The position numbers and the translations under genes were made by a program. Shown here one piece after another: positions 7,061 through 16,176 of a DNA stretch of 64,000 bases. Positions within the stretch are counted from its first letter, which is position 1, and each line of letters opens with the position of its first letter. Location of the stretch: contig NZ_BMNG01000002.1 in NCBI RefSeq assembly GCF_014646335.1, positions 434,001 to 498,000 of the forward strand, in the 5' to 3' direction. A model generated the notes under the pieces. That model saw nothing but the letters and a program-made list of their open reading frames with translations. It did no database searches and was not told the DNA's origin. Source of the DNA: Streptomyces lasiicapitis. Its GTDB lineage: Bacteria > Actinomycetota > Actinomycetes > Streptomycetales > Streptomycetaceae.

Positions 7061-8371
7061 ATGGGTACGCGTGAACACGAGATATACGACATCGTTGGCA
7101 TCGGGTTCGGCCCGTCCAACCTGTCACTCGCCATCGCTCTGGAGGAACACGAGGCCAATACCTCGGAACGGCCCGTCCGGGCCGCGTTCTTCGAGCGACA
7201 GCCGCGGTTCGGGTGGCACCGCAACATGCTGCTGCCGCAGGCGACGATGCAGATCTCGTTCCTGAAGGACCTCGCCACCTTCCGCAATCCGCTGTCCCGG
7301 TTCAGCTTCGTCTCGTACCTGCACGAGTCGAACCGCCTCGCGCAGTTCGTGAACAACCAGGACTTCTTCCCGACCCGCCAGGAGTTCCACCAGTACCTGG
7401 AGTGGGCGGAGGCGGGTGTCAGGGACCGCGTCACGTACAACTCGGAGGTCACCGAAGTCCGCCTCGTCGAGGCCGCCGACGGCGTCGAGCAGCACCTGGT
7501 GATCGTGGTCAAGGACACCGTCAGCGGCGCCGCCCGCGAGGTGAAGGCGCGCAACATCACCGTCTCCACCGGCCTCGTGCCGCGCATGCCCGACGGCATG
7601 GAGCGCGACGAGCGCGTCTGGCACAGCTCGGAGTTCCTGGCGAAGTACGGCCAGATGAACCCCGAGGACCTGAAGAACGTGGCGGTCGTCGGTGCAGGGC
7701 AGAGCGCCGCCGAGATCACCAAGTACCTGCACGACATGCTCCCGCAGGCCCAGGTCTCCGCGATCCTGCCCTCGTACGGATACTCCGTCGCGGACGACAC
7801 GCCCTTCGCCAACCAGGTGTTCGACGCCGACGCGGTCGACCACTACTACTTCGGCACCGAGAAGACGCGGGACGCCTTCTGGCGCTACCACAAGAACACG
7901 AACTACTCCGTCGTCGACGACGACGTGATCCGTGAGCTGTTCCGCCGCAGCTACGAGGAAGAGGTCGCGGGCGAGCAGCGCCTGCACTTCCTGAACCTGA
8001 CCCGCGTCAAGGAAGTGAAGCGGTCCGGCAGCGACACCCGTGTCGTCCTGCACTCGCTCCTGGACGGCGAGAGCGAGCAGGAGATGGACGTCGACGCGCT
8101 CGTCTTCGCGACCGGCTACAGCACCCTGGACGCCACCTCGCTCCTCGGCGACCTGGACAAGTTCTGCCAGCGAGACGAGGAGGGCCGCCACCGTGTGGAG
8201 CGCGACTACCGCGTCGTCACCTCCGGCGAGCTGTCCTGCGGCATCTACCTCCAGGGCGGCACCGAGCACACGCACGGCCTGACCTCGTCGCTGCTGTCGA
8301 ACATCGCCGTACGCAGCGGCGAGATCGTCGACTCGATCGTCGAGCGACGCGGCGCCGGCGAGAAGGTCTGA
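7061..8371 (+). CDS. L-ornithine N5-monooxygenase (KtzI/SidA type)
   Basis: 436 residues. The FAD fingerprint IVGIGFGPSNLSLAIALEE lies at the N-terminus, the NADPH fingerprint VAVVGAGQSAAEITKYL near residue 210 and the ATGYS motif (FATGYSTLD) near residue 350. These are in the order and spacing of flavin-dependent ornithine/lysine N-hydroxylases. The enzyme would convert L-ornithine to N5-hydroxyornithine. In siderophore clusters this feeds hydroxamates; next to a KtzT-like gene it feeds piperazic acid. The nearby argJBD genes make ornithine, which supports ornithine over lysine as substrate. A strong hairpin follows the stop. Confidence 0.9.
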   Translation: MGTREHEIYDIVGIGFGPSNLSLAIALEEHEANTSERPVRAAFFERQPRFGWHRNMLLPQATMQISFLKDLATFRNPLSRFSFVSYLHESNRLAQFVNNQDFFPTRQEFHQYLEWAEAGVRDRVTYNSEVTEVRLVEAADGVEQHLVIVVKDTVSGAAREVKARNITVSTGLVPRMPDGMERDERVWHSSEFLAKYGQMNPEDLKNVAVVGAGQSAAEITKYLHDMLPQAQVSAILPSYGYSVADDTPFANQVFDADAVDHYYFGTEKTRDAFWRYHKNTNYSVVDDDVIRELFRRSYEEEVAGEQRLHFLNLTRVKEVKRSGSDTRVVLHSLLDGESEQEMDVDALVFATGYSTLDATSLLGDLDKFCQRDEEGRHRVERDYRVVTSGELSCGIYLQGGTEHTHGLTSSLLSNIAVRSGEIVDSIVERRGAGEKV

Positions 8372-8385
8372 GCCACCCCCCGTAC

Positions 8386-8422
8386 CGAACGGCCCGTCAA
8401 GCCCCCGCTGACGGGCCGTTCG
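8386..8422 (+). terminator. Terminator of the ornithine monooxygenase gene
   Basis: A perfect 14-bp inverted repeat (8386-8399 with 8409-8422, arm CGAACGGCCCGTCA) has a 9-nt loop and lies 14 bp after the stop. Confidence 0.85.
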
Positions 8423-8490
8423 CCTGTGCGCGTACGCATCGCGCGTGCGGCGGCAGCGTCAGCAGTGGACGCGGCGGACGCGGCGGAAAC

Positions 8491-8532
8491 AAGGGTGGGC
8501 CCCGGTGCTTTCCAGCACCGGGGCCCACCCTT
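8491..8532 (-). terminator. Terminator of the MbtH gene, probably bidirectional
   Basis: A perfect 19-bp inverted repeat (8491-8509 with 8514-8532) with a 4-nt loop is flanked by A and T residues on both sides. It lies 26 bp past the minus-strand stop. Confidence 0.85.
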
Positions 8533-8558
8533 TCGGCGCGCTCAGGGGCGCGCCCGCG

Positions 8559-8783
8559 TCACGCGGCCTGGTCCGCGGCCATCGCGTCGCGCAGGCTCTT
8601 GGGCCGCAGGTCGGTCCAGTTCTGCTCCACGTACTCCAGGCAGTCCTGGCGGGAGGCCTCGCCGAACGCCACCCGCCAGCCGGCGGGGACCTCGGTGAAC
8701 GAAGGCCACAGGGAGTGCTGCTCCTCGTCGTTCACCACAACGTAGAACTGGCCATCCGCGTCGTCGAACGGGTTGCTGCTCAT
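8559..8783 (-). CDS. MbtH-like NRPS adenylation partner
   Basis: 74 residues beginning [20 protein letters not shown], with the invariant family core [16 protein letters not shown] and later [14 protein letters not shown]. MbtH proteins bind NRPS adenylation domains and are needed for their folding or activity, so an NRPS using it should exist in the genome. None lies in this window; the RedM adenylation enzyme of the red pathway is not known to need one. The ATG at 8783 gives the canonical family start; the longer reading to 8828 adds an unrelated tail. The location beside ornithine N-hydroxylation genes suggests the partner NRPS uses a hydroxyornithine-derived or piperazate unit. Confidence 0.92.
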   Translation of the reverse strand: MSSNPFDDADGQFYVVVNDEEQHSLWPSFTEVPAGWRVAFGEASRQDCLEYVEQNWTDLRPKSLRDAMAADQAA

Positions 8784-9289
8784 CGTCCACTCCATTTCAA
8801 GAATCCGGCCGGCGGCCCGGTCGAGCATGGCACAGGTGCGCCAGCCTGGTCATTGTCGGCCGACTTCGGGCCCGGCGTCCAGGCCCGGCCACGCTTCGGC
8901 AATTGGTCAGGAACAACAAAATCCCGTGAAGATTTCCGGGTGTTGGGTTCCGGCTTCCCGTTCCGCGGTCATGCATTAGGTCCGCGGAACAGTCGGTCAC
9001 AGTGGCCGTCTGTCCCGTGGACAGGACAGCCCGGTGCCGAAAGCCCGAATCGCCTGTAGTTTGTTGCGGGTTGTCGGGCCGTCACATCGGGCGGTCCCGG
9101 CGGCACATCGGTGAGCTGCCAAATCAGCGATGTGGGCGTTCAACAGGAAAGGGCTGGCAGAGGGCTTTCGACTTGACGCACTCTGTCGTCAGAATCGAGG
9201 AATGGGGCGGCTCGGGCCATGTCATTGTCGGTGGTCCCCCTCGGCCTTCCCGGGCAACTGGGAACTTCCACTATAGGAGTAGTAGCGCC
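8784..9289. promoter_or_regulatory. Divergent control region mbtH / argJ
   Basis: This 506-bp gap has no gene, and notably no argC. It carries a 9-bp dyad GTTCCGCGG (8960-8968) / CCGCGGAAC (8982-8990) and a CTGTCC-CGT-GGACAG dyad (9010-9024). The latter is followed by GACAGCCCGGTGCC, close to the AGGACAGCGGTGCC found in the ktz-type divergent region. This suggests a common regulator. Confidence 0.6.
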
Positions 9290-10444
9290 ATGAGCGTCAC
9301 GGCAGCACAAGGTTTTTCGGCCGCAGGCGTCGCGGCCGGAATAAAGAGCAATGGAAATCCGGACGTGGCACTGGTCGTGAACAACGGCCCGCGCCGGTGT
9401 GCGGCGGGCGTCTTCACCTCGAATCGAGTGAAGGCAGCTCCCGTGGTCTGGAGTGAACAGGTCCTGAGGGTGGGCGCGGTGAGCGCCGTCGTCCTCAACT
9501 CCGGCGGCGCCAACGCCTGCACGGGACCGGAGGGCTTCCAGGACACCCGGGCCACCGCCGAGAAGGTGGCCGCGAGCCTGGAGGGGCACCGCTCCGGCGA
9601 GGTCGCCGTGGCCTCCACGGGCCTGATCGGCACGCGCCTGCCGATGGACAAGCTGCTTCCCGGAGTCGAGGCCGCCGTGGCCGAACTCTCCACGGACGGC
9701 GGCGAGAAGGCGGCCATCGCCATCAAGACGACGGACAGCGTGCACAAGACGTCGGTCGTCGAGGGCGCGGGCTGGACGGTCGGCGGCATGGCCAAGGGCG
9801 CGGGCATGCTCGCCCCCGGCCTCGCCACGATGCTGGTCGTCCTCACCACGGACGCCGACCTGCCCGCCGGCGACCTGGACAAGGCGCTGCGCGCGGCGAC
9901 CCGCGTGACCTTCGACCGCGTCGACTCCGACGGCTGCATGTCCACCAACGACACGGTGCTGCTGCTCTCCTCCGGCGCCTCCGGCACGACCCCGGAGTAC
10001 GCCGAGTTCGCCGACGCCGTCCGCGCCGTGTGCGAGGACCTCGCGCGCCAGCTCATCGGTGACGCGGAGGGCGCCTCGAAAGACATCCGCATCGACGTCG
10101 TGAACGCAGCCTCCGAGGACGACGCCGTGGAGGCCGGGCGCTCCATCGCCCGCAACAACCTCCTGAAGTGCGCCATCCACGGCGAGGACCCCAACTGGGG
10201 CCGGGTGCTCTCCGCCATCGGCACCACCTCCGCCGCCTTCGAGCCGGACCGCGTGAACGTCGCCATCAACGGCGTCTGGGTCTGCAAGGACGGCGCGATC
10301 GGCGCGGACCGGCAGTCGGTCGACATGCGCGGCCGCGAGGTCGTCATCACCGCGGACCTGGCGGCCGGCGGCCAGGCGGCCACGCTGTGGGCCAACGACC
10401 TGACGTCCGAGTACGTCCACGAGAACAGCGCGTACTCGTCATGA
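9290..10444 (+). CDS. argJ: Ornithine acetyltransferase / bifunctional ArgJ
   Basis: 384 residues. ArgJ moves the acetyl group from N-acetylornithine to glutamate, releasing L-ornithine. The self-cleavage motif [18 protein letters not shown] is present, with Thr180 as the expected nucleophile at the alpha/beta junction. The start at 9290 ([20 protein letters not shown]) follows a TAGGAG ribosome site and begins like other ArgJ proteins, whereas the open frame continuing upstream to 9002 is without support. The gene overlaps argB by ATGA. In Streptomyces argJ normally follows argC; here argC is missing. This may therefore be a second, pathway-dedicated copy that supplies ornithine to the adjacent N-hydroxylase. 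Confidence 0.92.
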   Translation: MSVTAAQGFSAAGVAAGIKSNGNPDVALVVNNGPRRCAAGVFTSNRVKAAPVVWSEQVLRVGAVSAVVLNSGGANACTGPEGFQDTRATAEKVAASLEGHRSGEVAVASTGLIGTRLPMDKLLPGVEAAVAELSTDGGEKAAIAIKTTDSVHKTSVVEGAGWTVGGMAKGAGMLAPGLATMLVVLTTDADLPAGDLDKALRAATRVTFDRVDSDGCMSTNDTVLLLSSGASGTTPEYAEFADAVRAVCEDLARQLIGDAEGASKDIRIDVVNAASEDDAVEAGRSIARNNLLKCAIHGEDPNWGRVLSAIGTTSAAFEPDRVNVAINGVWVCKDGAIGADRQSVDMRGREVVITADLAAGGQAATLWANDLTSEYVHENSAYSS

Positions 10445-11352
10445 GGATCAGCACGCAGGAGCATCCCGCACTGGTCAAGGCGCAGTCCGTGATGGACGCG
10501 CTGCCGTGGCTCAACCGCCACCAGGGCAAGATCTGCGTCATCAAGTTCGGCGGCAACGCCATGATCGACGACGAGTTGAAGGCGGCCTTCGCCCACGACA
10601 TCGTCTTTCTGCGGCACGCGGGCCTCAAGCCCGTCGTGGTGCACGGCGGCGGCCCGCAGATCAGCGCCGCCCTCCAACTGCACGGCATCGACAGCGAGTT
10701 CAAGGCGGGCCTCAGGGTCACCTCGCCCGAGGCCATGAACGTGGTCCGGATGGTGCTCGCAGGACAGGTGCAGCGCGAGCTCGTCGGCCTCATCAACCAG
10801 CACGGACCGCTCGCCGTCGGCCTCACCGGTGAGGACGCGGACACCATCACCGCGACCAAGCACTGGCCCGAGGACGAGGAGGGCGAGAAGGTCGACATCG
10901 GCCGGGTCGGCGAGATCGCCGGGGTGAACCCCGGCGCCGTCGAGGCGCTGCTCGCGGACGGCCGTATCCCGGTCATCTCGCCGGTGGCCCGCAGCGTCGA
11001 CGACGACCACGTCTACAACGTGAACGCCGACACCGCGGCCGCCGCCATCGCAGGCGCCCTGAACGCGCACACGCTGGTCTTCCTCACCGACGTCGAGGGC
11101 CTGTACGCGGACTGGCCGCACAGCGACGAGGTCATCAGCAGGCTCAGCGCCAGCGAACTGGAGAAGATCCTTCCGGAGCTGGCCGACGGCATGGTCCCCA
11201 AGATGGCGGGCTGCCTGTACGCGGTCCGCAACGGCGTGGGCAGCGCGCGCGTCATCGACGGACGGGTCCAGCACTCGGTGCTGCTCGAGATGTTCACGCG
11301 CGAGGAGATCGGCACGCTGGTCATGCCGGACATCGAGGATGATCTGCGATGA
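10441..11352 (+). CDS. argB: N-acetylglutamate kinase
   Basis: 303 residues, second gene of the argJBD operon, with its ATG overlapping the argJ stop. The kinase glycine loops are visible ([10 protein letters not shown] near residue 35 and VVHGGGPQI near 64), as are the late [13 protein letters not shown] and LTDVEGLY blocks typical of acetylglutamate kinases. It phosphorylates N-acetylglutamate in ornithine/arginine synthesis. The end of the gene leads into argD through two short relay frames joined by ATGA overlaps (11349-11410). Confidence 0.93.
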   Translation: MRISTQEHPALVKAQSVMDALPWLNRHQGKICVIKFGGNAMIDDELKAAFAHDIVFLRHAGLKPVVVHGGGPQISAALQLHGIDSEFKAGLRVTSPEAMNVVRMVLAGQVQRELVGLINQHGPLAVGLTGEDADTITATKHWPEDEEGEKVDIGRVGEIAGVNPGAVEALLADGRIPVISPVARSVDDDHVYNVNADTAAAAIAGALNAHTLVFLTDVEGLYADWPHSDEVISRLSASELEKILPELADGMVPKMAGCLYAVRNGVGSARVIDGRVQHSVLLEMFTREEIGTLVMPDIEDDLR

Positions 11353-11410
11353 ACGGGGACGTGGAAGAGGGGTTGCGATGAGCGCGGCCGCCAGGGAGGG
11401 GATGCGATGA
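11349..11410 (+). other. Tandem 29-bp start-stop relay between argB and argD
   Basis: The argB stop overlaps an ATG (11349) that opens a 10-codon frame ending in a TGA at 11379-11381. That TGA overlaps a second ATG (11378) with a 10-codon frame ending at 11410, which in turn overlaps the argD ATG (11407). Each 29-nt unit (11349-11377, 11378-11406) contains a purine-rich ribosome site. This looks like a duplication of the argD start region that keeps translation coupled. Confidence 0.6.
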
Positions 11411-12672
11411 GCGAGCACACGGACGCCACGGGCGCCACAGACACAGCGGGCTCCGCGGGGGACGCGGACGACGCCGTGGGGGAGCGCGGGAACACCAAGC
11501 TCACCGAGCGCTGGCAGGCGTCCTTGATGGACAACTACGGCACGCCGCGGGTGCCGCTGGTACGCGGTGAGGGCGCCGCGTTCTGGGACGCGGACGGCAA
11601 GAAGTACCTCGACTTCCTCGGGGGCATCGCCGTCAACTCGCTGGGCACCGCGCACCCCGCCGTCGTACGCGCCGTCAGCGAGCAGATCGGGCAGCTCGGC
11701 CATGTGTCGAACCTGTTCATCGCCGAGCCGCCGGTGCGGCTCGCCGAGCGCCTGCTGCGCCTTACCGGGCGTCCGGGCCGGGTCTTCTTCTCCAACTCCG
11801 GGGCGGAGGCCAACGAGGCGGCCTTCAAGATCGGCCGGCTGACCGGCCGCCGCCGCATGGTCGCCACCCAGGGCGGCTTCCACGGCCGCACCATGGGCTC
11901 CCTCGCGCTGACCGGCCAGCCCGCCAAGCGCGCCGCGTTCGAGCCGCTGCCCGGTGACGTCACGCACGTCCCGTTCGGCGACGCCAAGGCGCTGCACGCG
12001 GCCGTCGACACCGACACCGCGATCGTCGTCATCGAGCCGATCCAGGGCGAGAACGGCGTCGTCGTACCGCCCCCCGGCTATCTGGCCGCGGCCCGCGAGA
12101 TCACCCGCGCCGTCGGCGCGCTGCTCGTCCTGGACGAGGTGCAGACCGGCATCGGCCGCACCGGCCACTGGTTCGAGCACCAGGCGCACGGCATCGAGCC
12201 GGACGTCCTCACCCTCGCCAAGGGCCTCGGCGGCGGCATGCCCATCGGCGCGACCCTGGCCTTCGGCCCGGCCGCCGAGCTGATGTCGCCCGGCGCGCAC
12301 GGCACCACCTTCGGCGGCAACCCGGTCTCCTGCGCCGCGGCGCTCGCCGTGCTGGACACGATCCACGGCGACGGTCTCCTCGACCACGTCAAGCGGCAGG
12401 GCGAGGCGCTGCGGCAGGGCGTCGAGGCGCTCGCGCACCCGCTGGTCGACCGGGTCCGTGGCGCCGGGCTGCTCCTCGGCATCGTGCTCACCGAGCCGTG
12501 TGCCGCGCGCGTGCAGCAGGCGGCCCAGGACGCGGGCCTCCTGGTGAACGCGGCCCTGCCGGACACGATCCGGCTCGCGCCGCCGCTGATCCTCGGCGAG
12601 GACGAGGTGGCCGCGTTCCTGCGCGCGCTGCCCGGTGTCCTCGACCGGGTGCGGCAGGAGGTCGACGCCTGA
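11407..12672 (+). CDS. argD: Acetylornithine aminotransferase
   Basis: 421 residues, class III PLP aminotransferase. Key blocks are [17 protein letters not shown], the Asp-bearing [13 protein letters not shown], the PLP lysine in [15 protein letters not shown] (Lys272), and [16 protein letters not shown]. It makes N-acetylornithine from the semialdehyde. The N-terminus has an extra Asp/Ala/Thr-rich stretch of about 30 residues before the conserved [20 protein letters not shown]. The operon ends at a strong hairpin (12733). The usual argR repressor gene does not follow, which again differs from the standard Streptomyces arginine operon. Confidence 0.93.
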   Translation: MSEHTDATGATDTAGSAGDADDAVGERGNTKLTERWQASLMDNYGTPRVPLVRGEGAAFWDADGKKYLDFLGGIAVNSLGTAHPAVVRAVSEQIGQLGHVSNLFIAEPPVRLAERLLRLTGRPGRVFFSNSGAEANEAAFKIGRLTGRRRMVATQGGFHGRTMGSLALTGQPAKRAAFEPLPGDVTHVPFGDAKALHAAVDTDTAIVVIEPIQGENGVVVPPPGYLAAAREITRAVGALLVLDEVQTGIGRTGHWFEHQAHGIEPDVLTLAKGLGGGMPIGATLAFGPAAELMSPGAHGTTFGGNPVSCAAALAVLDTIHGDGLLDHVKRQGEALRQGVEALAHPLVDRVRGAGLLLGIVLTEPCAARVQQAAQDAGLLVNAALPDTIRLAPPLILGEDEVAAFLRALPGVLDRVRQEVDA

Positions 12673-12732
12673 CCCCGACCGCGCGATGACCGAACGGGCC
12701 GTCCACCAACCGGTGGGCGGCCTTCCGGTTGT

Positions 12733-12776
12733 GGCCCGTCCCGCTGCTTCGCTTCGCACGAGCAGCGGGACGGGCC
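12733..12776 (+). terminator. Terminator of argJBD
   Basis: A perfect 16-bp inverted repeat (12733-12748 with 12761-12776, arm GGCCCGTCCCGCTGCT) has a 12-nt loop and lies 60 bp after argD. The 213 bp from there to operator B show no gene. Confidence 0.88.
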
Positions 12777-12989
12777 GTCTGTGTTCGTGGGGGAGGAGTG
12801 GCGCAGCCTCTGAACTCCCCGACTGCGCAGGGCTGTTCGGGTCTCCCTCGGGCAGCGACACGCCGGGCGTCACAGTCGACCCGTGGCCGGTTCTCGCCGC
12901 CGAATGGCTGACCCACCCCCTCCGGAGGGATCCACTGGCGCCGCCCGGCCCGCCGGACTGCGCCACCCCTGAGCCAGCTCGGCTTGCAA

Positions 12990-13019
12990 TGGCGCCATCG
13001 TGATGCCATAGTGGCGTCA
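12990..13019 (+). promoter_or_regulatory. Operator B: three 11-bp-phased boxes ending on the start codon
   Basis: Boxes TGGCGCCA (12990-12997), TGATGCCA (13001-13008) and TGGCGTCA (13012-13019) have 3-bp spacers, and the last A is the A of the ATG. Upstream GGCTTGCAA is identical to the sequence before operator E. Confidence 0.8.
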
Positions 13020-13588
13020 TGGATCTCACGCCGTACGTCGACCACCTCCGCCGGGAGCTGTCCGTGGCAGCCCAGGCGGACGGCGCGGACGCGCAGGCGA
13101 CGGCCGAGCGCCTCACCGCGCAGCTCGAGTCGGCGACCCGGCTCACGCTGCTGCGCGCGCTGTCGGACGCGGCGGGCGAGATCACCGGCGAACTGGCGCC
13201 GGGCTCCGTCGACGTACGGCTGCGCGGCCGCGACCCCGAGTTCGTGGTGACGCCGGCCCCGGTCGCCGACTGGTCCGGCAGCTCTGGCAGCTCTGGCCGC
13301 CCGGGACCCGGGCGGCACACGCCGGAGCCGTTCGCGGTCCGGGTGCCGCCCCCGGCCCCGCCGCCCGGCGAGGACCACCGCGCCACCGTCAGGATCAACC
13401 TCCGCCTGCCCTCCGGCCTGAAGACGCGGGCCGAGCACGCGGCGGCACAGGAGGGGCTCTCGCTCAACGCCTGGCTCGTGCGGGCGATATCGGCCGCGCT
13501 GGAGCCCGAGGAGTACGCCGTCGCTCCGGCGCCCGGCGCCCCGGCCGCCGCCAGCCGGGGCCAGAGCTACACCGGCTGGGTCGGCTGA
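13019..13588 (+). CDS. RHH-domain DNA-binding protein, cassette copy B
   Basis: 189 residues. The N-terminal helical domain begins MDLTPYVDHLRRELSVAAQA and includes LTLLRALSDAAGEITGELAP. A Ser/Gly/Pro-rich linker with an SGSSGSSG run follows. The RHH domain is near residues 125-165 (VRINLRLPSGLKTRAEHAAA, then LSLNAWLVRAISAALE). The tail is QSYTGWVG as in copy A. The third residue of the strand-one motif and the helix SxNAWLVRA are conserved in copies A, B and C and are the expected DNA-reading parts. It is autoregulated through operator B by inference, with the DUF4097 gene 83 bp downstream. Confidence 0.87.
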   Translation: MDLTPYVDHLRRELSVAAQADGADAQATAERLTAQLESATRLTLLRALSDAAGEITGELAPGSVDVRLRGRDPEFVVTPAPVADWSGSSGSSGRPGPGRHTPEPFAVRVPPPAPPPGEDHRATVRINLRLPSGLKTRAEHAAAQEGLSLNAWLVRAISAALEPEEYAVAPAPGAPAAASRGQSYTGWVG

Positions 13589-13671
13589 CGGCCGCCCGCA
13601 CAGATGAGTCACCCTCCCAACGCCGTCCCACCAGCGGGGACGCCCGACAGATCCACGAGGACGGGGCAGCC

Positions 13672-14511
13672 ATGCCAACCTTCGACACCCCCGCACCCAT
13701 CGCTGTCTCCCTGCAGCTCTCCGCTGGCGTCCTGCGCCTGACCGCGGGCACGGGCACCGAAACCGTCGTCGAGGTGACCCCGAGCAACGGGCTGAGCCAG
13801 AACGACCGCTCCGCCGCCGAGCAGACCCGCGTCGAGTACGGCCAGGGCAGGCTGCTCATCAGGGCCCCGCGCAGGCGCAGCCTCTTCGGCTCCGGCGGCT
13901 CCGTCGACGTCTCGGTCGAACTGCCCGCGGGGTCGAGCCTCACGGGCGACGCCGTCATGGCCGACATGTACGGCGAGGGCGAGCTGGGGGAGTGCGAGTT
14001 CAAGACCGGGCACGGCAGGATCCACCTGGAGCGAGCCGGACGACTCCAGCTCAACAGCGGGTTCGGTGACGTCACCGTCGGCAGCGCCGTCGGCGAGGCC
14101 GACATCCGCGTCGCCTCCGGAGACATCCGCATCGGCCGGATCGACGGCGCCCTGACCCTGAAGAACTCCAGCGGCGACTCCGACATCGAAGAAGTCACCG
14201 GCCGGCTGCGCGCCACCGTCAACCGCGGCGACATCAGCATCGGCCGTGTGCACGACGACGTCACCGCGCGCGCCGTCACGGGTGACATCCGCGTCGGCGA
14301 GGTGACCCGCGGCCGCGTAGAACTGCGCGCCGCCGCCGGCGAACTCGAGATCGGCGTGCGGAAAGGATCCGCCGCCTGGCTCGACGTGCACACCAAGGTC
14401 GGCTACGTACGCAACTCCCTCGGCGCCTCCGACGCCCCCGAGCTGCCCGAAGAGGCCGTGGAGATCCACGCCGTCACCAGCCGCGGCGATGTCGTCATAC
14501 GCCGCGCCTGA
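13672..14511 (+). CDS. DUF4097 'toastrack' beta-repeat protein, cassette copy B
   Basis: 279 residues starting MPTFDTPAPIAVSLQLSAGV after a GAGGACGGGG ribosome site. The Gly-Asp turn strands recur regularly (GHGRIHLER, GFGDVTVGS, ASGDIRIGR, NRGDISIGR, VTGDIRVGE, SRGDVVIRR). There is no signal peptide or transmembrane helix. It is the same length as copy A, with corresponding blocks along the whole length, so it is a paralogue of the same cassette rather than a chance DUF4097. A hairpin follows directly, so copy B is a stand-alone two-gene unit without a transporter. Confidence 0.87.
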   Translation: MPTFDTPAPIAVSLQLSAGVLRLTAGTGTETVVEVTPSNGLSQNDRSAAEQTRVEYGQGRLLIRAPRRRSLFGSGGSVDVSVELPAGSSLTGDAVMADMYGEGELGECEFKTGHGRIHLERAGRLQLNSGFGDVTVGSAVGEADIRVASGDIRIGRIDGALTLKNSSGDSDIEEVTGRLRATVNRGDISIGRVHDDVTARAVTGDIRVGEVTRGRVELRAAAGELEIGVRKGSAAWLDVHTKVGYVRNSLGASDAPELPEEAVEIHAVTSRGDVVIRRA

Positions 14512-14534
14512 TCACGGCGCCTGAAGCGAGCAAC

Positions 14535-14563
14535 GAGGGCGCGGTGTCCGACACCGCGCCCTC
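14535..14563 (+). terminator. Terminator of cassette B
   Basis: A perfect 13-bp inverted repeat (14535-14547 with 14551-14563, arm GAGGGCGCGGTGT) with a 3-nt loop lies 23 bp after the stop. The remaining 248 bp to the P450 gene hold no supported gene and should contain its promoter. Confidence 0.88.
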
Positions 14564-14811
14564 GCCGCGTCCCCGGCGCGTGATCAGGCGGCCACACGCC
14601 CCCGCGCGCTGACCGCGCGGGCCCGCCGGATGGTGGGCCCGACGCCCTTCCGTACGCCTTTGCGCACCTCGGATCCGTACGTCCTCGTGCGCCTCTGAAC
14701 GCCTCCGCACATCCAGGCGTACGCCCCCAACCTCCTCGCACTTCCTCGTACCGCGCGGTCGTCGACCCGCGGCGCGTGCGCCCTAGCACGCCCTGAGACA
14801 GGTGAAATATC

Positions 14812-16101
14812 ATGACTTACCAGTCGCTGCGCCCTGTGCCCCTCTCCGTCCTCGCCGACCAATGGGGCGCCCCCGAAGCGCACTTCTGGCTCCGCGGCAT
14901 CGCTCCGGAGCGGCCGGTCGCCTTCGACGAGCAGGCCGGACTCTGGAACGTCTACGGCTACCCCGAGGCCGTCGAGGTCTTCTCCGACCCCGCCGCCTAC
15001 ACGTCCGACACAGTGCCGTACATCGCCCCCGACGCCCCCGAGTACGAGAAGAGCGGTCTGCTCACGCAGATGGACCCGCCCGCCCACCGGCAACTGCGGC
15101 AGCTCGCCGGGCGGGCCTTCACCCCCAGACTGGTGGCGGGCCTCGCGCCGCGGATCTGCGCCCTCACCCATGAACTGCTCGACCAGGCGGACGGGCGCGG
15201 CACGCTGGAGCTCGTCGACGACCTCGCCCACCCGCTGCCGGTGACCGTCATCGCCGAACTCCTCGGCGTCCCCGCGAGCGACCGGCCGCTGTTCCGGCAG
15301 TGGAGCGAGGAGATCTTTCCGCGCGAGAAGGTGACCGCGCGGGGCGGCTCGGCGGGCACGGCCGACGGCGACGGTGGCAGTGGGGGCGCGAGTGGCACCG
15401 ACGGCGGTGGGGACGAGATCGCCGCCGCGTTCGACCTCGTCCGCCGCATGAACGAGTACTTCGCCGTGCACGCCGACGACCGCAGGCGGCAGCCGCGGGA
15501 GGACCTGCTCACCCGGCTCGTGCAGGCCGAGGTCGACGGTGAGCGGCTGAGCGAGGCGGCGCTCGGCAACTTCGCCCAACTGCTGCTCGTCGCCGGGCAC
15601 ATCACGACCACGATGCTGCTCGGCAACACGGTGCTCTGCCTGGACGCCCACCCGGAGCGGCGGGCGGAGCTGCGGCGGGACCCGGCGGCGCTGCCCGCCG
15701 TGATCGAGGAGTCGCTGCGCCTGCTGACGCCCTTCGAGGTCTTCTACCGGGCCACGACCAGGGACGTGGAGCTCGGCGGGCAGCGGGTGCCGGCGGGGCA
15801 GGTGCTCGCGCTGTGGACCGGCGCGGCCAACCGGGACGAGCGGGTCTTCGCCGGACCGCACGACTTCGTTCCGGGGCGCGATCCCAACCCGCATATCGCG
15901 TTCGGCCGGGGCATCCACTTCTGCCTGGGGGCGCCGCTGGCGCGGCTCGAAGGGCGCATCGCGCTCGGCATCCTCCTGGAGCGCCACCCGGAGCTGCGGA
16001 CCGACCCGGACAACCCGCCCGTCCTGATGGCGAACCCGGAGCTGACGGGGCCGCGTACGCTGCCGCTGCTCACGGCGGGGCGGCCGGGGATGGCGGCGTG
16101 A
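14812..16101 (+). CDS. Cytochrome P450
   Basis: 429 residues, soluble bacterial class. The I-helix motif LLVAGHITTTMLLGNT provides the acid/alcohol pair region, the E-x-x-R motif is VIEESLRLL, and the heme loop is FGRGIHFCLGAPLARLEG with the thiolate Cys371. A low-complexity Gly/Ser/Asp insert of about 25 residues (around GTADGDGGSGGASGTDGGG) interrupts the region after EEIFPREKV and would lie in a surface loop. ATG at 14812 has an AGGTGA ribosome site. No ferredoxin gene is adjacent. Its substrate is unknown. It could belong to the left-hand secondary-metabolite genes, but it has its own transcription unit between cassette B and the copy D chimera. Confidence 0.92.
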   Translation: MTYQSLRPVPLSVLADQWGAPEAHFWLRGIAPERPVAFDEQAGLWNVYGYPEAVEVFSDPAAYTSDTVPYIAPDAPEYEKSGLLTQMDPPAHRQLRQLAGRAFTPRLVAGLAPRICALTHELLDQADGRGTLELVDDLAHPLPVTVIAELLGVPASDRPLFRQWSEEIFPREKVTARGGSAGTADGDGGSGGASGTDGGGDEIAAAFDLVRRMNEYFAVHADDRRRQPREDLLTRLVQAEVDGERLSEAALGNFAQLLLVAGHITTTMLLGNTVLCLDAHPERRAELRRDPAALPAVIEESLRLLTPFEVFYRATTRDVELGGQRVPAGQVLALWTGAANRDERVFAGPHDFVPGRDPNPHIAFGRGIHFCLGAPLARLEGRIALGILLERHPELRTDPDNPPVLMANPELTGPRTLPLLTAGRPGMAA

Positions 16102-16176
16102 TCGGCGCCTGGGTCTGACCGGCGCGGCGCACAGTGGGCGCGGGCCGTGCGACCGTCCGGTCGTGCGGCCCGGTGT

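Noticed and set aside
7061..8783. Hydroxamate siderophore cluster
   Set aside because: There is no NRPS, no IucA/IucC-type synthetase, no acyl or formyl transferase and no iron-siderophore transporter beside the N-hydroxylase, so only precursor formation can be supported.
9271..13467. 1398-codon open frame on the minus strand opposite argJBD
   Set aside because: It is antisense to three clearly conserved arg genes, spans several of their intergenic features and has no ribosome site or domain. Long open antisense frames are normal at this GC content.
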